From NCBI GenBank assembly GCA_000969725.1, contig JXSR01S066112.1: 34,515 nucleotides of DNA. One strand, 5' to 3'. A model generated the notes under the pieces. The model saw only the letters and a list, made by a program, of their open reading frames with translations. It was not told where the DNA came from and ran no database searches. This DNA is from Ophiothrix spiculata (Eukaryota > Echinodermata > Ophiuroidea > Amphilepidida > Ophiotrichidae). A program made the translations under genes and the position numbers. Positions 1 to 8,930 of the stretch are shown one piece after another; within the stretch, counting starts at the first letter, position 1; each line of letters opens with the position of its first letter.

Positions 1-480
1 TTTTTTCCATAGAATTTCAATAACACAAAAATTATTATTAACATCTTCACTTGTATTAAAGTCCTTCCGATGTCTGTTCCTTTATCGTGAGTTCTTTGAA
101 AAGTAGAATTTTCAATAATTGTTCTTTCAATAACAGGCACTACAGATATGTACAAAGTCTATACAGTCGATAAGATTGTTTCAAACATCTTTATCAATAT
201 TAATCAATTAGTCTCTACAGATACAGTCGATAAGAATACTTAGTCAGTCGATCCAACAATGATGCCATCAACAACTGTACATTCAATATTAGCTTCGACA
301 TTCCAACGTCTGTTCTATTATCTCGAGTTCTTTCAACAATAGATAGAACAATATTCCTTCTCTCAACAAATGTCTCTACAGATATGTGCACAGTCCAAAC
401 AGTCGACAAAAATGTTTCATCAGTATTAGTCATTCAAACAACAATGATATCCATATCAGAACTTTCGATATTATCTTCGG
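1..480. repeat. Degenerate tandem repeat, period about 236 bp
   Basis: Two diverged units are visible. The block with GTCTGTTC followed by a GAGTTCTTT motif occurs near 72 and again near 308, and CTACAGATATGT occurs near 140 and near 376, both offset by 236 bases. A shorter GTCTCTACAGATACAGTCGA block lies near 212. A minus-strand ORF of 72 codons crosses the units, but the period is not a multiple of three, so I do not read it as a coding repeat. The function is unknown; a satellite remnant is the simplest reading. Confidence 0.55.
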
Positions 481-567
481 CCACTTCGGTCAACAGTAGA
501 AATTGATCTATACATTAAAAGTCACTTTAAAACTATATACAACCAGCATTGTTTTCAACAACATTGG

Positions 568-648
568 TCCCCTTTAAGTCGCCTCTTACGACATGCAGGG
601 GATACATCGGGCCTATTCTATAACCCCGGACCCGCACGGGGCGGGGAA
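568..648. other. GC-rich conserved-looking block upstream of a SINE
   Basis: This stretch stands out from the AT-rich background. It contains TTTAAGTCGCCTCTTACGAC, then a CAGGGGATAC segment and a small GC hairpin (CCCCGG ... CACGGGGCGGGG). The reverse complement carries GTCGTAAGAGGCGACT, which I recall only loosely from invertebrate retroelement-type repeats and cannot confirm. It directly precedes the tRNA-type SINE and may be part of the same or a neighbouring retroelement. Confidence 0.3.
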
Positions 649-659
649 GATATAGAAAG

Positions 660-900
660 AAAAGGGAGCTCGTGTGGTCTAGTGACACAGTGCAGGACTC
701 CGAATCGTGAGGTCGCGAGTTCGAGCCCCGCTTCTGCAAACGGGTTATGTCCTTGGGCAAGACATTAAATCTTGATTGCTTCGTCGACCCAAGCGCATTT
801 GGGAGCTGTTAGGGGAATATTACACTCTAAGTACTGATAGCTACGGTGAATAGCGCAATATAAATACTGAATATTATTATTATTTATTATTTTTATATGT
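660..900 (+). mobile_element. tRNA-derived SINE with (ATT)n tail
   Basis: A tRNA-like Pol III promoter is visible: an A-box-like TGGTCTAGTGAC at 675-686 and a B-box-like GAGTTCGAGCC at 717-727, about 40 bases apart as in tRNA-derived SINEs. A body of about 140 bases follows, ending in GCGCAATATAAATACTGAA and then an ATT-rich tail from about 870. SINEs are transcribed by RNA polymerase III and mobilised by a partner LINE; the shared tail usually marks the partner. The 5' end is not sharply defined and I see no clear target-site duplication. The retroelement fragment at 29575, on the opposite strand, has a similar (ATT)n-type tail. Confidence 0.75.
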
Positions 901-907
901 TATTATT

Positions 908-1156
908 CCGAGGTGGGGTACCGGTACTCAAAAAATTTTTTTGTAGATATGTGCCGCCCAGGTTCTTTAAAAAATAGGTTGAAACGATGAAAAAACATAT
1001 TCGCCACTTTCTTTAAAAATTAATTAGGGTCTTTGGAACTGAAGTAATTTTGAAAAGGGCATCTTGAGGAGCAGAAAAAGGGACTTGAAAAGTGAGTCTT
1101 GAGAGCCGTACATACTTGTACCTTTCATCAATGCTGGTAACCACCCCCCCTCCGAA
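908..1156. mobile_element. MITE with G-run/C-run termini
   Basis: The left end reads CCGAGGTGGGGTACCGGTAC and the right end, reverse complemented, reads TTCGGAGGGGGGGTGGTTAC, giving an imperfect terminal inverted repeat. Just inside the left end is GGTACTC followed by runs of A and T and then GTGCCGCCCAGG. The same pattern (G-run, GTACTC or GTCTC, then a GTGTGCC or GTGCCGC motif) recurs in the insertions at 15062-15336 and 21557-21920, so I place all three in one superfamily. No transposase ORF is present. The length is about 250 bp. Confidence 0.55.
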
Positions 1157-1668
1157 CCTGGGGACCTATATACACCCTTAAGGATCTCTTATTTTTGTAA
1201 TAACCATGTTTAACCTAGGATGGTTTAACTTCTTGCAGCCTAGAGTAATATGTTTTATAAGACTCCACTGATTGGGCTGTCAGTAGAGCAAACTCAATCA
1301 AATGCGCAAGAATAAGAGTCGTTTACGGGGTAAATATGATCTGAAAGGGGGCTTTTTTACTTAAACGGCATGGGTGCCCCCTCCCTCTGACCCAAATGCA
1401 ACTCCTAATGCTTCATAGGCAAATAATTTGAGTCCAAAGCTGTGATTTTCTTGTTAATAACTACCACAATTAAATTTGTAATGGGCTAAAAAGTACATTG
1501 ACCTTTGACCTTGAATATCAAGGTCAAGATGAAGTATAAAAAAATGCCAGGCATGTTGGTTGGAAAGCTTACATTATAACCTTTCTATTGATATATAACT
1601 TTCCTTTTACTAATAAAATGGGAACGGGATGATGTTTGGGCTACAGTACAGCCTGCACTATAATATGG
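1157..1668. other. No gene seen
   Basis: This AT-rich sequence has short purine and pyrimidine runs. I see no credible ORF, tRNA, inverted-repeat element or clear tandem repeat. Confidence 0.5.
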
Positions 1669-1850
1669 CAATTCAATAATATGTGCAATCTAGTGCGAAA
1701 TTTTATTTGGTCTCAACTCAGTGTCGAAGTTATTTTGTTTGGAGTCCAAATGTTTGGTAGGAAAAATTTTGTTTAGAGGCAGACTATGGTTCGGCCTTAA
1801 GTTGCTTTAGCTACCTTAAACTATTTGTAATTGATGGTAATGAGAATTAA
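1669..1850. repeat. Dispersed block, copy 1 (start of the duplicated unit)
   Basis: The block running from GGCAATTCAATAATATGTGC through TTTTATTTGGTCTCAACTC to the AATGAGAATTAA segment recurs at 5790-5940 and 6028-6195 on the same strand. Its outer end (from the ACTATTTGTAATT segment) also matches, reverse complemented, the region around 28480-28540. It appears to mark the outer boundary of the large duplicated unit. It has no coding capacity. Confidence 0.7.
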
Positions 1851-2116
1851 CCCTAACCCTGAATTGAGAGGTGCTCCATTTTCTAGCCTAAGTCCAACTA
1901 AGTCACAGTAGAAAAAAGCATTTTGACCGGGATTCGAACCCATGACCTCTGACTTCCTAAGCGAGGCACACCACTAGCAGGCCACCATGGGGCTGCTGCC
2001 TGGGCAGCGATTTCGTCCCCATATGCAACCCGTGTCTATGACGAATTTGGACTTAGGCGCATTTTGGTGATTTTTGACAGTGAGCTTTACTGAGTTCTAG
2101 TGGGGTTACGGTTAGG
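1851..2116 (-). mobile_element. TTAA-inserted element carrying a tRNA-like promoter, copy 1
   Basis: The left end is TTAA followed by CCCTAACC; the right end is GGTTAGG. The paralogous site at about 6187-6205 lacks the element and reads GAATTAAGAAAGAAAATTG, which shows the insertion was at TTAA; the right-hand TTAA has decayed. Inside, on the minus strand, lies a tRNA-like region with an A-box-like TGGCCTGCTAGTGG (complement of 1971-1984) and a B box GGTTCGAATCC (complement of 1930-1940). An AAGTCCAAATTCGTCATAG segment (complement strand, near 2035-2055) is shared with the copy at 23577-23837. The TTAA target with CCC...GGG ends is typical of piggyBac-class elements; a Pol III promoter inside one is not. 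Confidence 0.75.
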
Positions 2117-2330
2117 AAAGAAAATTGTTCAGTTCTTTGTCTTCTTGACAGTGGCATAGCCAGTGCGTTGGCCTGGTGCTTGTGCTAAACATATTTTATT
2201 TATTGGTCAGACAACACCACTGTTAATAATTTCATTCTCTGGTCAGTAAATTTTAAAGAGAAATGAAAATGATAGCTCATGTTTTGAAGTAAAATGTGAA
2301 ATTTAAAAAGTCAGTAAATTACTCTTTTTA

Positions 2331-2584
2331 CTCAGTTACTTATGAAATAAGACAGACAAACCTGATATTTGCACAGTTATTATTCGTGGCCCCAACTAAG
2401 GTAAACGTATTCATTTTAAATTTGGTCATGGATTTCAATTTGCTTTTGCAAAAGATGTTTTTTGCACGATGAAGTCTCTATGAAATTCTATTTTATAAAC
2501 TGCATTGGCACTTGTTAATTGTCCTTCTACTTCTTTTATCTTTATGATTTTTGAAATAGCAAACTTGTGTCCTTTTATTCCCAC
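2331..2584. other. No gene seen
   Basis: AT-rich sequence of the duplicated unit with no recognisable element. A short ORF beginning at 2505 runs straight into MITE-A and is not credible as a gene. Confidence 0.5.
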
Positions 2585-2808
2585 AATTGAGGACCCTAGA
2601 ACCACATTAAGTCACATTGAATACAAACTGAGAAAATGTCACAAACATCATATCATTTGTGTTGTCTTGAATGGTATTGCTGTATCTCGCAGTGACTCTT
2701 ACGCATGCTCTGATCATCAAATTGCTACAAAACTTGTACAGAATGTAGAAATGAGAATTCTGTAGCAGGAAATTGACACAACTCAATTTTCAAGATTTTA
2801 TCACTTAA

Positions 2809-3116
2809 AGGAGCTTGATCCGATTTTTCAAAATTAAGTTTTTAATTTCATATGAAAGATGACCACTCAAAAGATTTAAGTTTCAAATTTCAGCTCAGTT
2901 GGACTAACCGTTTTGATTTTATGGGCAATTTTGTATTTCACAGCCGCCTTTTTTTAGTTATGGTTACCATAATTAAACACATTTTCATGTATATCTCCAA
3001 AAAGAAACATAATTCAGCCATGAAATTTCACAGTTATGAGAAAAATATGAGCAACATTTTGGTAACAAAATCTCCAAAAGTTTGAAAAAAAGTTGAGGCA
3101 ATCGGACCATGCTCCT
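2809..3116. mobile_element. TTAA-flanked MITE-B nested in MITE-A
   Basis: TTAA at 2805-2808 and at 3117-3120 bracket a 308 bp element with ends AGGAGCTTGATCCGATTTTT and, reverse complemented, AGGAGCATGGTCCGATTG. The TTAA target duplication points to the piggyBac superfamily or another TTAA-specific family. No transposase is present. A 77-codon ORF inside (2852-3085) resembles nothing I know. Confidence 0.85.
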
Positions 3117-3120
3117 TTAA

Positions 3121-3398
3121 AGGTGTAGGTTCAGATCACATTCTCATCCCCCAGGGCTCAACCAGAAGTAGTATATTTTCCAAATGAAAGCCCATATTTT
3201 TCTGATTATGAATCCAAAATTCTTTATAGTTTCGGAGATATAGCACAAAAAGTAAAATTAATTGGTATACCTATTTTCCATTTCTTTTGTATTTATACAA
3301 CAGCCTCATCCCCAGGGTTGTATACTTTCTTTTGCCTCTCAAGAGAAAACAATGCATTTCTGAGGTCAAGGTCAGTCAGTTTATAGGCACCTACACCT
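3121..3398. mobile_element. TTAA-flanked MITE-C adjacent to MITE-B inside MITE-A
   Basis: TTAA at 3117-3120 and 3399-3402 bracket a 278 bp element with ends AGGTGTAGGTTC and, reverse complemented, AGGTGTAGGTGCC. The left TTAA is shared with MITE-B, so one of the two inserted into the other's target duplication. A 5'-truncated copy with a 26-base internal difference (ACAAGACACAATC near 6373) lies at 6288-6450. Confidence 0.85.
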
Positions 3399-4057
3399 TT
3401 AAACCCCTTTTAGTTCTAGGGTCCTCAATTACAGCACTGATTTGGAGGTAATAAAAAGTAGTACCCTAGTTTTGGTTGCAAGATGACACATCAAAACAGT
3501 TGAATGCAACATTTAGCAACAATCCATCCCAGTAATTTATCAAAAGACCCAAAACTACTGAATTGCAATCATCAAAGTGGTACACTGCTTTGAAACTACC
3601 ATACAGGCTGTGCAACCAAAATGTTGACATCAAGTTCTATTCAATTTTCATTTCAAAATGACTCTAGATTAGCTAAAAGTGGATATGCGGCTGTTCATAC
3701 AAACTTTGATTTTTAAGTCAAGTTAAAACCTGGTATGTACACTTCAGGTCAAGTGCACTGTAAAGTAACGCAAATGTGATTAGCATTGTTCACATACGTG
3801 GAAAGTCGTTGATAGTTGAGTTGCATAGACTCACTAATATAATTTATAACTTGTTAAAAATTTGATGTAAGGTGACTTTTTGAAAGATATATTACTAAAG
3901 TTGACTTTAACTTTCACATAAAAGTGAATGTTGAATTCAATAACGACTTGAGATGCTAAAGATGACTTTTTTGGTGCATCTGAAAGGGGTATGACCATGA
4001 GATTGATATGTGTCTCTCTGGGCTACTAGTGACTCCTGAAGTGTTTGCTTTTTAATT

Positions 4058-4315
4058 AATTGAGGACCCTAGAACCAGAAGGGGGTTAAGTCACATTGAG
4101 TACAAACTGAGAAAATGGCACAAACATCATATCATTTGTGTTGTCTTGAATGGTATTGCTGTATCTCGCAGTGACTCTTACACATGCTCTGATCATCAAA
4201 TTACTACAAAACTTGTACATAATGTAGAAATGAGAATTCTGTAGCAGGAAATTGACACAACTCAATTTTCAAGATTTTGTGACTTAACCCCCTTTTAGTT
4301 CTAGGGTCCTCAATT
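4058..4315. mobile_element. MITE-A, complete copy 2
   Basis: This 258 bp element has terminal inverted repeats of about 37 bp: AATTGAGGACCCTAGAACC followed by AGAAGGGGGTTAAGTCAC, matched by GTGACTTAACCCCCTTTTAG and then TTCTAGGGTCCTCAATT. AATT occurs at both outer ends of all complete copies, so either the target duplication is AATT or AATT is part of the repeat. The superfamily is uncertain. No ORF. Confidence 0.85.
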
Positions 4316-4434
4316 GTACTAATATCAAAGTACACTAATGTTGATACTTTTAGTGTCTTTTGAAGAATGAGCAACTAAGATGCAAATGACCCAAGTATAA
4401 AATTGGGTCACACATTTATTGTAAGCATCTACTT

Positions 4435-4657
4435 AAGAAATGCATGGCACTGGATAGATCCAGACTGATATATGGGCTATGTAACTCGGACACCCAATTG
4501 AATGCAAAACCTGACTGAAGAGATAACCTAGAGTACACTGATGCAGAGGTAGCCATGCTAGTAATCAATGTACATTTTAACAAGGAGTTATGCATCTGAC
4601 TTGCTAAAATTGGGTCAAACTGATATAGATGACATCAATCAATTGCTTTGGTCACTT
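4435..4657 (+). repeat. Dispersed subrepeat, copy 1
   Basis: The anchors AAGAAATGCATGGCACT, GTACACTGATGC, ATGTACATTTTAACAAGGAG and CTAAAATTGGGTCAAAC occur in this order. This order defines a subrepeat of about 200-225 bp found about 13 times in the window, six on this strand and seven on the other. Confidence 0.85.
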
Positions 4658-5202
4658 ACAAGGATGTCAACCTAGAATATTGATACTTGAGTTTATAATT
4701 TAATACCAGTAAAATTTACAAATATATTTGATGTTCATATATAGACCTTTTACAAAACTGGGTCAACCAGGTTTAGGCATCATGTATTACTATTATGGAG
4801 ATTGTTCACTTTCTTGCTCGAAAACTCACTGTCCCATTTGAATTAGATAGCACTTTAAAATGTAAAAAGCATTTGTGTGAAGAGGGGAAAAATACAATGA
4901 AGATAATAGAGAAATAAACAATGTGTACTACAAATATTCCAATCACTTCATTAGTATTTTGGGATCCGGCAATTTAAATTGGGTATGAATTCAATGGCAG
5001 ACTACATTTTCAGTTTAATGAAAATGTAAAGATAGTCAGATAACTTACATGTATGTTATCACACTTAAAGCACTATTATAGTTTTCTTCCGTATCCTTCA
5101 AATCAAAGCTTTCTCAAAAATGTTGATATCAGAGTTGATCATGACTTGGCTACAAATGGCTGCTAAAAGGTACTGTGACTTGACACATGCATGTATATCA
5201 TA

Positions 5203-5334
5203 CAGTAAAAGCTCAGTATAACGAAGTTGCTGAAGACAGAGAAATTACTTAAATCCCAAATATTTTATAAAATAAAAGAAATTAGTAAAATCCTACAAGA
5301 GAACTACTTCGTTATAACCAGACTTTTCTTACAC
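5203..5334. mobile_element. pogo/Tigger-like MITE, copy 1
   Basis: This 132 bp element is flanked by TA at 5201-5202 and 5335-5336. The left end is CAGTAAAAGCTCAGTATAAC then GAAGT; the right end, reverse complemented, is GTGTAAGAAAAGTCTGGTTA then TAACGAAGT. The CAGT...TATAACGAA pattern is typical of pogo/Tigger-type ends (family knowledge). The right arm near 25350 has no such element (CATCTAGTATAACAAATC), which fits an empty TA site. Confidence 0.8.
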
Positions 5335-5522
5335 TAGATTTTGTTATCATAAGTTTCCACTTTATCATCTGAGTTGTCAACTGTTGATCATTAATTTTGT
5401 GACTGTGACAGCCTAGGTATTAATATCACTTGAGAGCTTCACTTCCAAGTTCTCATAACCATGTTGAATATTTTGTTCACTTGACCATTCAAACTAAGAT
5501 TTTTTTTTGGATATAGACCTCA

Positions 5523-5722
5523 TAAGAAATGCATGGCACTTGATAGATCCAGGCTGATGTATGAGCTGTAACTCGGATGGCGGACACTTAATTGAATGCA
5601 AAATCTAAATGGAGACACACCATGCTAGTAATCAGTGTACATTTTAACAAGGAGTTATGCATCTGACTTGCTAAAATTGGGTCAAACTGGTGTAGGTAAC
5701 ATAAACCAAGTTCTTTGGTCGC
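5523..5722 (+). repeat. Dispersed subrepeat, copy 2
   Basis: Same anchor order as the copy at 4435, ending in TTCTTTGGTCGCTA. A nearby plus-strand ORF (5635-5937) overlaps it and is spurious. Confidence 0.8.
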
Positions 5723-5789
5723 TAGATGTATTGCAAATCTGGCATATTCATACTTTATACTTGTGTAGCAAACATTTGGTCCAATGTAT

Positions 5790-5940
5790 ATGGCAATTCA
5801 ATAGCATGTGCAATCTAGCGCAAAATTTTATTTGGTCTCAACTCTGTGTTCAAGTTGTTTTGTTTGGAGTCAATCGTCATTTTGACGTCACAACCAAATG
5901 TTTGGTAGGAAAAATTTTGTTTGGAGGCCGAGTATGATTT
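5790..5940. repeat. Dispersed block, copy 2 (partial)
   Basis: Matches 1669-1800 from GGCAATTCAATAGCATGTGC onward and carries an extra insertion of about 24 bases with a perfect TGACGTCA at 5883-5890. It sits between the two tandem copies, suggesting that the junction formed by recombination between these blocks. Confidence 0.7.
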
Positions 5941-6027
5941 CGCCTTAACCATATATCAGATTATAAGATGACAAAGACTTGATGCACCAAATGTTTGGTA
6001 GCCCATAAGAAGTATGTTTTGACCTTT

Positions 6028-6287
6028 AGGCAATTCAATAACATGTGCAATCTAGTGCGAAATTTTATTTGGTATCAACTCGGTGTTGAAGTTATTTTGT
6101 TTGGAGTCCAAATGTTTAGTAGAAAAAAACTATGGTTCAGCCTTAAGTTGCTTGAGCTACCATAAACTATTTGTAATTGTTGGTAATGAGAATTAAGAAA
6201 GAAAATTGTTCACTTCTTTGTCTTCTTGACAGTGGCATAGCTAGTTAGTGGTTGGTCTGGTGCTTGTGCTAAACATATTTTATTCTA
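6028..6287. repeat. Dispersed block, copy 3, with the empty site for the tRNA-bearing element
   Basis: Matches 1669-1850 and then directly 2117-2220, without the 266 bp element that separates those two parts in copy 1. The join at about 6190-6196 (AATTAAGAAAG) is the empty TTAA target. Confidence 0.8.
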
Positions 6288-6450
6288 TATACCTATTTTC
6301 CATTTCTTTTGTATTTATATAACAGCCTCATCCCAAGGGTTGCATACTTTCTTTTGCCTCTCAAGAGAAAACAAGACACAATCTAAGGTTGAAACCTTGC
6401 ACAATGCATTTCTGAGGTCAATGTCAATCAGTTTATAGGCACCTACACCT
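6288..6450. mobile_element. MITE-C, 5'-truncated copy
   Basis: Matches the right part of 3121-3398 and ends in GCACCTACACCT followed by TTAA (6451-6454). The truncation point is the left breakpoint of the segmental duplication. Confidence 0.8.
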
Positions 6451-6482
6451 TTAACCCCCTTTTAGTTCTAGGGTCCTCAATT
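6451..6482. mobile_element. MITE-A right terminus, solo
   Basis: Only the last part of the MITE-A terminal repeat (TTAACCCCCTTTTAGTTC, then TAGGGTCCTCAATT) is present, directly after the MITE-C end. It is the duplicated image of 3399-3430. Confidence 0.85.
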
Positions 6483-7102
6483 ACAGCACTGATTTGGAGG
6501 TAATAAAAAGTAGTACCCTAGTTTTGGTTGCAAGATGACACATCAAAACAGTTGAATGCAACATTTAGCAACAATCCATCCCAGTAATTTATCAAAAGAC
6601 CCAAAACTACTGAATTGCAATCATCAAAGTGGCAACCTGCTTTGAAGCTACCATACAGGCTGTGCAAGAAAGTCTTATACCACTTTCACACATACCAAAA
6701 AGTTGACATCAAGTTCAATTTTCATTTCAAAATGACTCCAGATTAGCTAAAAGTAACTTGATATGCGGCTGTTCATACAAACTTCCAATTTTTAAGTCAA
6801 GTTAAAACCTGGTGTATACACTTCAGGTCAAATGCGCTGTAAAGTAACGCAAATGCGATAAGCATTGTTCACATACGTGGAAAGTAGCCGGTAGTTGTTA
6901 AAAATCTGATGTAAGGTGACTTTTTGAAAGATATATGACTAAAGTTGACTTTAACTGTTCACACAAAAGTGAATGTTGAATTCAATAACGACTTAAGATG
7001 CTAAAGATGACTTTTTTGGTGCGTCTGAAAGGGGTATGACCATGAGATTGATATGTGTCTCACAGGGCTACTAGTGATTCCTGAAGTGTTTGCTTTTTAA
7101 TT

Positions 7103-7360
7103 AATTGAGGACCCTAGAACCAGAAGGGGGTTAAGTCACATTGATTACAAACTGAGAAAATGGCACAAACATCATATCATTTGTGTTGTCTTGAATGGTA
7201 GTGCTGTATCTCGCAGTGACTCTTACACATGCTCTGATCATCAAATTACTACAAAACTTGTACAGAATGTAGAAATGAGAATTCTGTAGCAGGAAATTGA
7301 CACAACTCAATTTTCAAGATTTTGTGACTTAACCCCCTTTTAGTTCTAGGGTCCTCAATT
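7103..7360. mobile_element. MITE-A, complete copy 3
   Basis: Same ends, length (258 bp) and flanks as the copy at 4058-4315. It was carried by the segmental duplication and was not an independent insertion. Confidence 0.85.
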
Positions 7361-7490
7361 GTACTAGTATCAAAGTACACTAATGATGATACTTTTAGTG
7401 TCTTTTGAAGGATGAGCAACTAAGATGCAAATGACCCAAGTATAAAATTGGGTCACACAATTATTGTAAGCATCTACTTTCTGTCAGATC

Positions 7491-7703
7491 TCATAAGAAA
7501 TGCATGGCACTGGATAGATCCAGACTGATATATGGGCTATGTAACTCGGACACCCAATTGAATGCAAAACCTGACTGAAGAGATAACCTAGAGTACACTG
7601 ATGCTAGTAATCAATGTACATTTTAACAAGGGGTTATGCATCTGACTTGCTAAAATTGGGTCAAACTGATATAGATGACATCAATCAATTGCTTTGGTCA
7701 CTT
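7491..7703 (+). repeat. Dispersed subrepeat, copy 3
   Basis: Anchor order as in the 4435 copy, but a deletion removes the GCAGAGGTAGCCAT segment after GTACACTGAT. Confidence 0.85.
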
Positions 7704-8227
7704 ACAAGGATGTCAACCTAGAATATTGATACTTGAGTTTATAAATACCGGTAAAATTTACAAATGTATTTGATGTTCATATATAGACCTTTTACAAAAC
7801 TGAGTCAACCAGGTTTAGGCATCATGTATTATGCAGATTGATTACTTTCTTGCTCCAAAACTCACTGTCCCATTTCAATTAGATAGCACTTTAAAATGTA
7901 AAAAGCATTTGTGTGAAGAGGATAAAAATAAGATGAAGATAATAGAGAAATAAACAATGTGTACTACAAATATTCAAATCACTTCATCAGTATTTTGGGA
8001 TCCGGCAATTTAAATTGGGTATGAATTCAATGGCAGACTACATTTTCAGTTTAATGAAAATGTAAAGATAGTCGGATAACTTACATGTATGTTCTCACAT
8101 TTGAAGCACTAATAGTTTTCTTCCGTATCCTTCAAATCAAAGCTTTCTCAAAAACTGTTGATATTAGAGTTGATCATGACTTGGCTACAAATGGCTACTG
8201 TTACTTGACACATGCATGTATATCATA

Positions 8228-8359
8228 CAGTAGAAGCTCAGTATAACGAATTTGCTGAGGACAGAGAAATTACTTAAATCCAAAATATTCTATAAAATAA
8301 AAGAAATTAGTAAAATCCTGCAAGAAAACTACTTCTTTATAACCAGACTTTTCTTACAC
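8228..8359. mobile_element. pogo/Tigger-like MITE, copy 2
   Basis: 132 bp, flanked by TA at 8226-8227 and 8360-8361. It is the duplicated image of 5203-5334 with a few substitutions (for example CAGTAGAAG for CAGTAAAAG). Confidence 0.8.
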
Positions 8360-8530
8360 TAGATTTTGTTATCATAAGTTTCCACTTTATCATCTGAGTT
8401 GATCATTTGTGACTGTGACAGCCTAGGTATTAATATCACTTTGAGAGCTTCACTTCCAACTTCTCATAACCATGTTGAATATTTTGTTCACTTGACCATT
8501 CAAACTAAGACATTTTTTTGGATATAGACC

Positions 8531-8731
8531 TCATAAGAAATGCATGGCACTTGATAGATCCAGGCTGATGTATGAGCTGTAACTCAGATCGTGGACACTT
8601 AATTGAATGCAAAATCTAAATGGAGACACACCATGCTAGTAATCAGTGTACATTTTAACAAGGAGTTATGCATCTTACTTGCTAAAATTGGGTCAAACTG
8701 GTGTAGATAACATAAACCAAGTTCTTTGGTC
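8531..8731 (+). repeat. Dispersed subrepeat, copy 4
   Basis: Duplicated image of the 5523 copy. A 67-codon minus-strand ORF over it also appears, in similar form, in other copies of the subrepeat. This reflects repeat identity rather than coding. Confidence 0.8.
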
Positions 8732-8930
8732 ACTAAATGTATTGCAAATCTGGCATATTCATACTTTATACTTGTGTAACATACAGATATACTTGAACTC
8801 AAGTTTGGATGTTTTATAAAATTGGGTTAACTTATCAGGCATGGTGGCATCATGTGTCATGTTGCTCAATTTGTAAGCATAAATTATGTCACCTGAGCTC
8901 AATATCTGAATCAAAACTTACAGCTTGTCC

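Larger units (their letters stand above)
2585..3430. mobile_element. MITE-A copy 1, split by two nested TTAA elements
   Basis: The left end AATTGAGGACCCTAGAACC and the body match the intact copies at 4058-4315 and 7103-7360. The body runs to the TTAA inside its right terminal inverted repeat (2805-2808). The rest of that terminal repeat (ACCCCTTTTAGTTCTAGGG and TCCTCAATT) appears only after 3402. The 594 intervening bases are two other elements placed end to end (2809-3116 and 3121-3398), each bounded by TTAA. Confidence 0.85.
3266..5767 (+). repeat. Segmental tandem duplication, copy 1 (about 2.5 kb)
   Basis: This block is collinear and highly similar to 6288-8778, starting with TATACCTATTTTCCATTTC and ending with CATACTTTATACTTGTGTA. 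Both copies contain the end of MITE-C, the right terminus of MITE-A, a complete MITE-A, a pogo-like MITE and two subrepeats. The offset drifts from 3022 at the start to 3011 at the end because of small indels. There is no gene in the block. Confidence 0.9.
6288..8778 (+). repeat. Segmental tandem duplication, copy 2 (about 2.5 kb)
   Basis: Counterpart of 3266-5767, with the same order of elements. It lacks MITE-B and the left part of MITE-C, which lie outside the duplicated block. Divergence from copy 1 is low by eye, so this duplication is younger than the inverted duplication. Confidence 0.9.

Noticed and set aside
1851..1860. CCCTAACCCT as a telomeric repeat
   Set aside because: Only one and a half units are present, and the same string forms the terminus of a TTAA element with the inverse at its other end.
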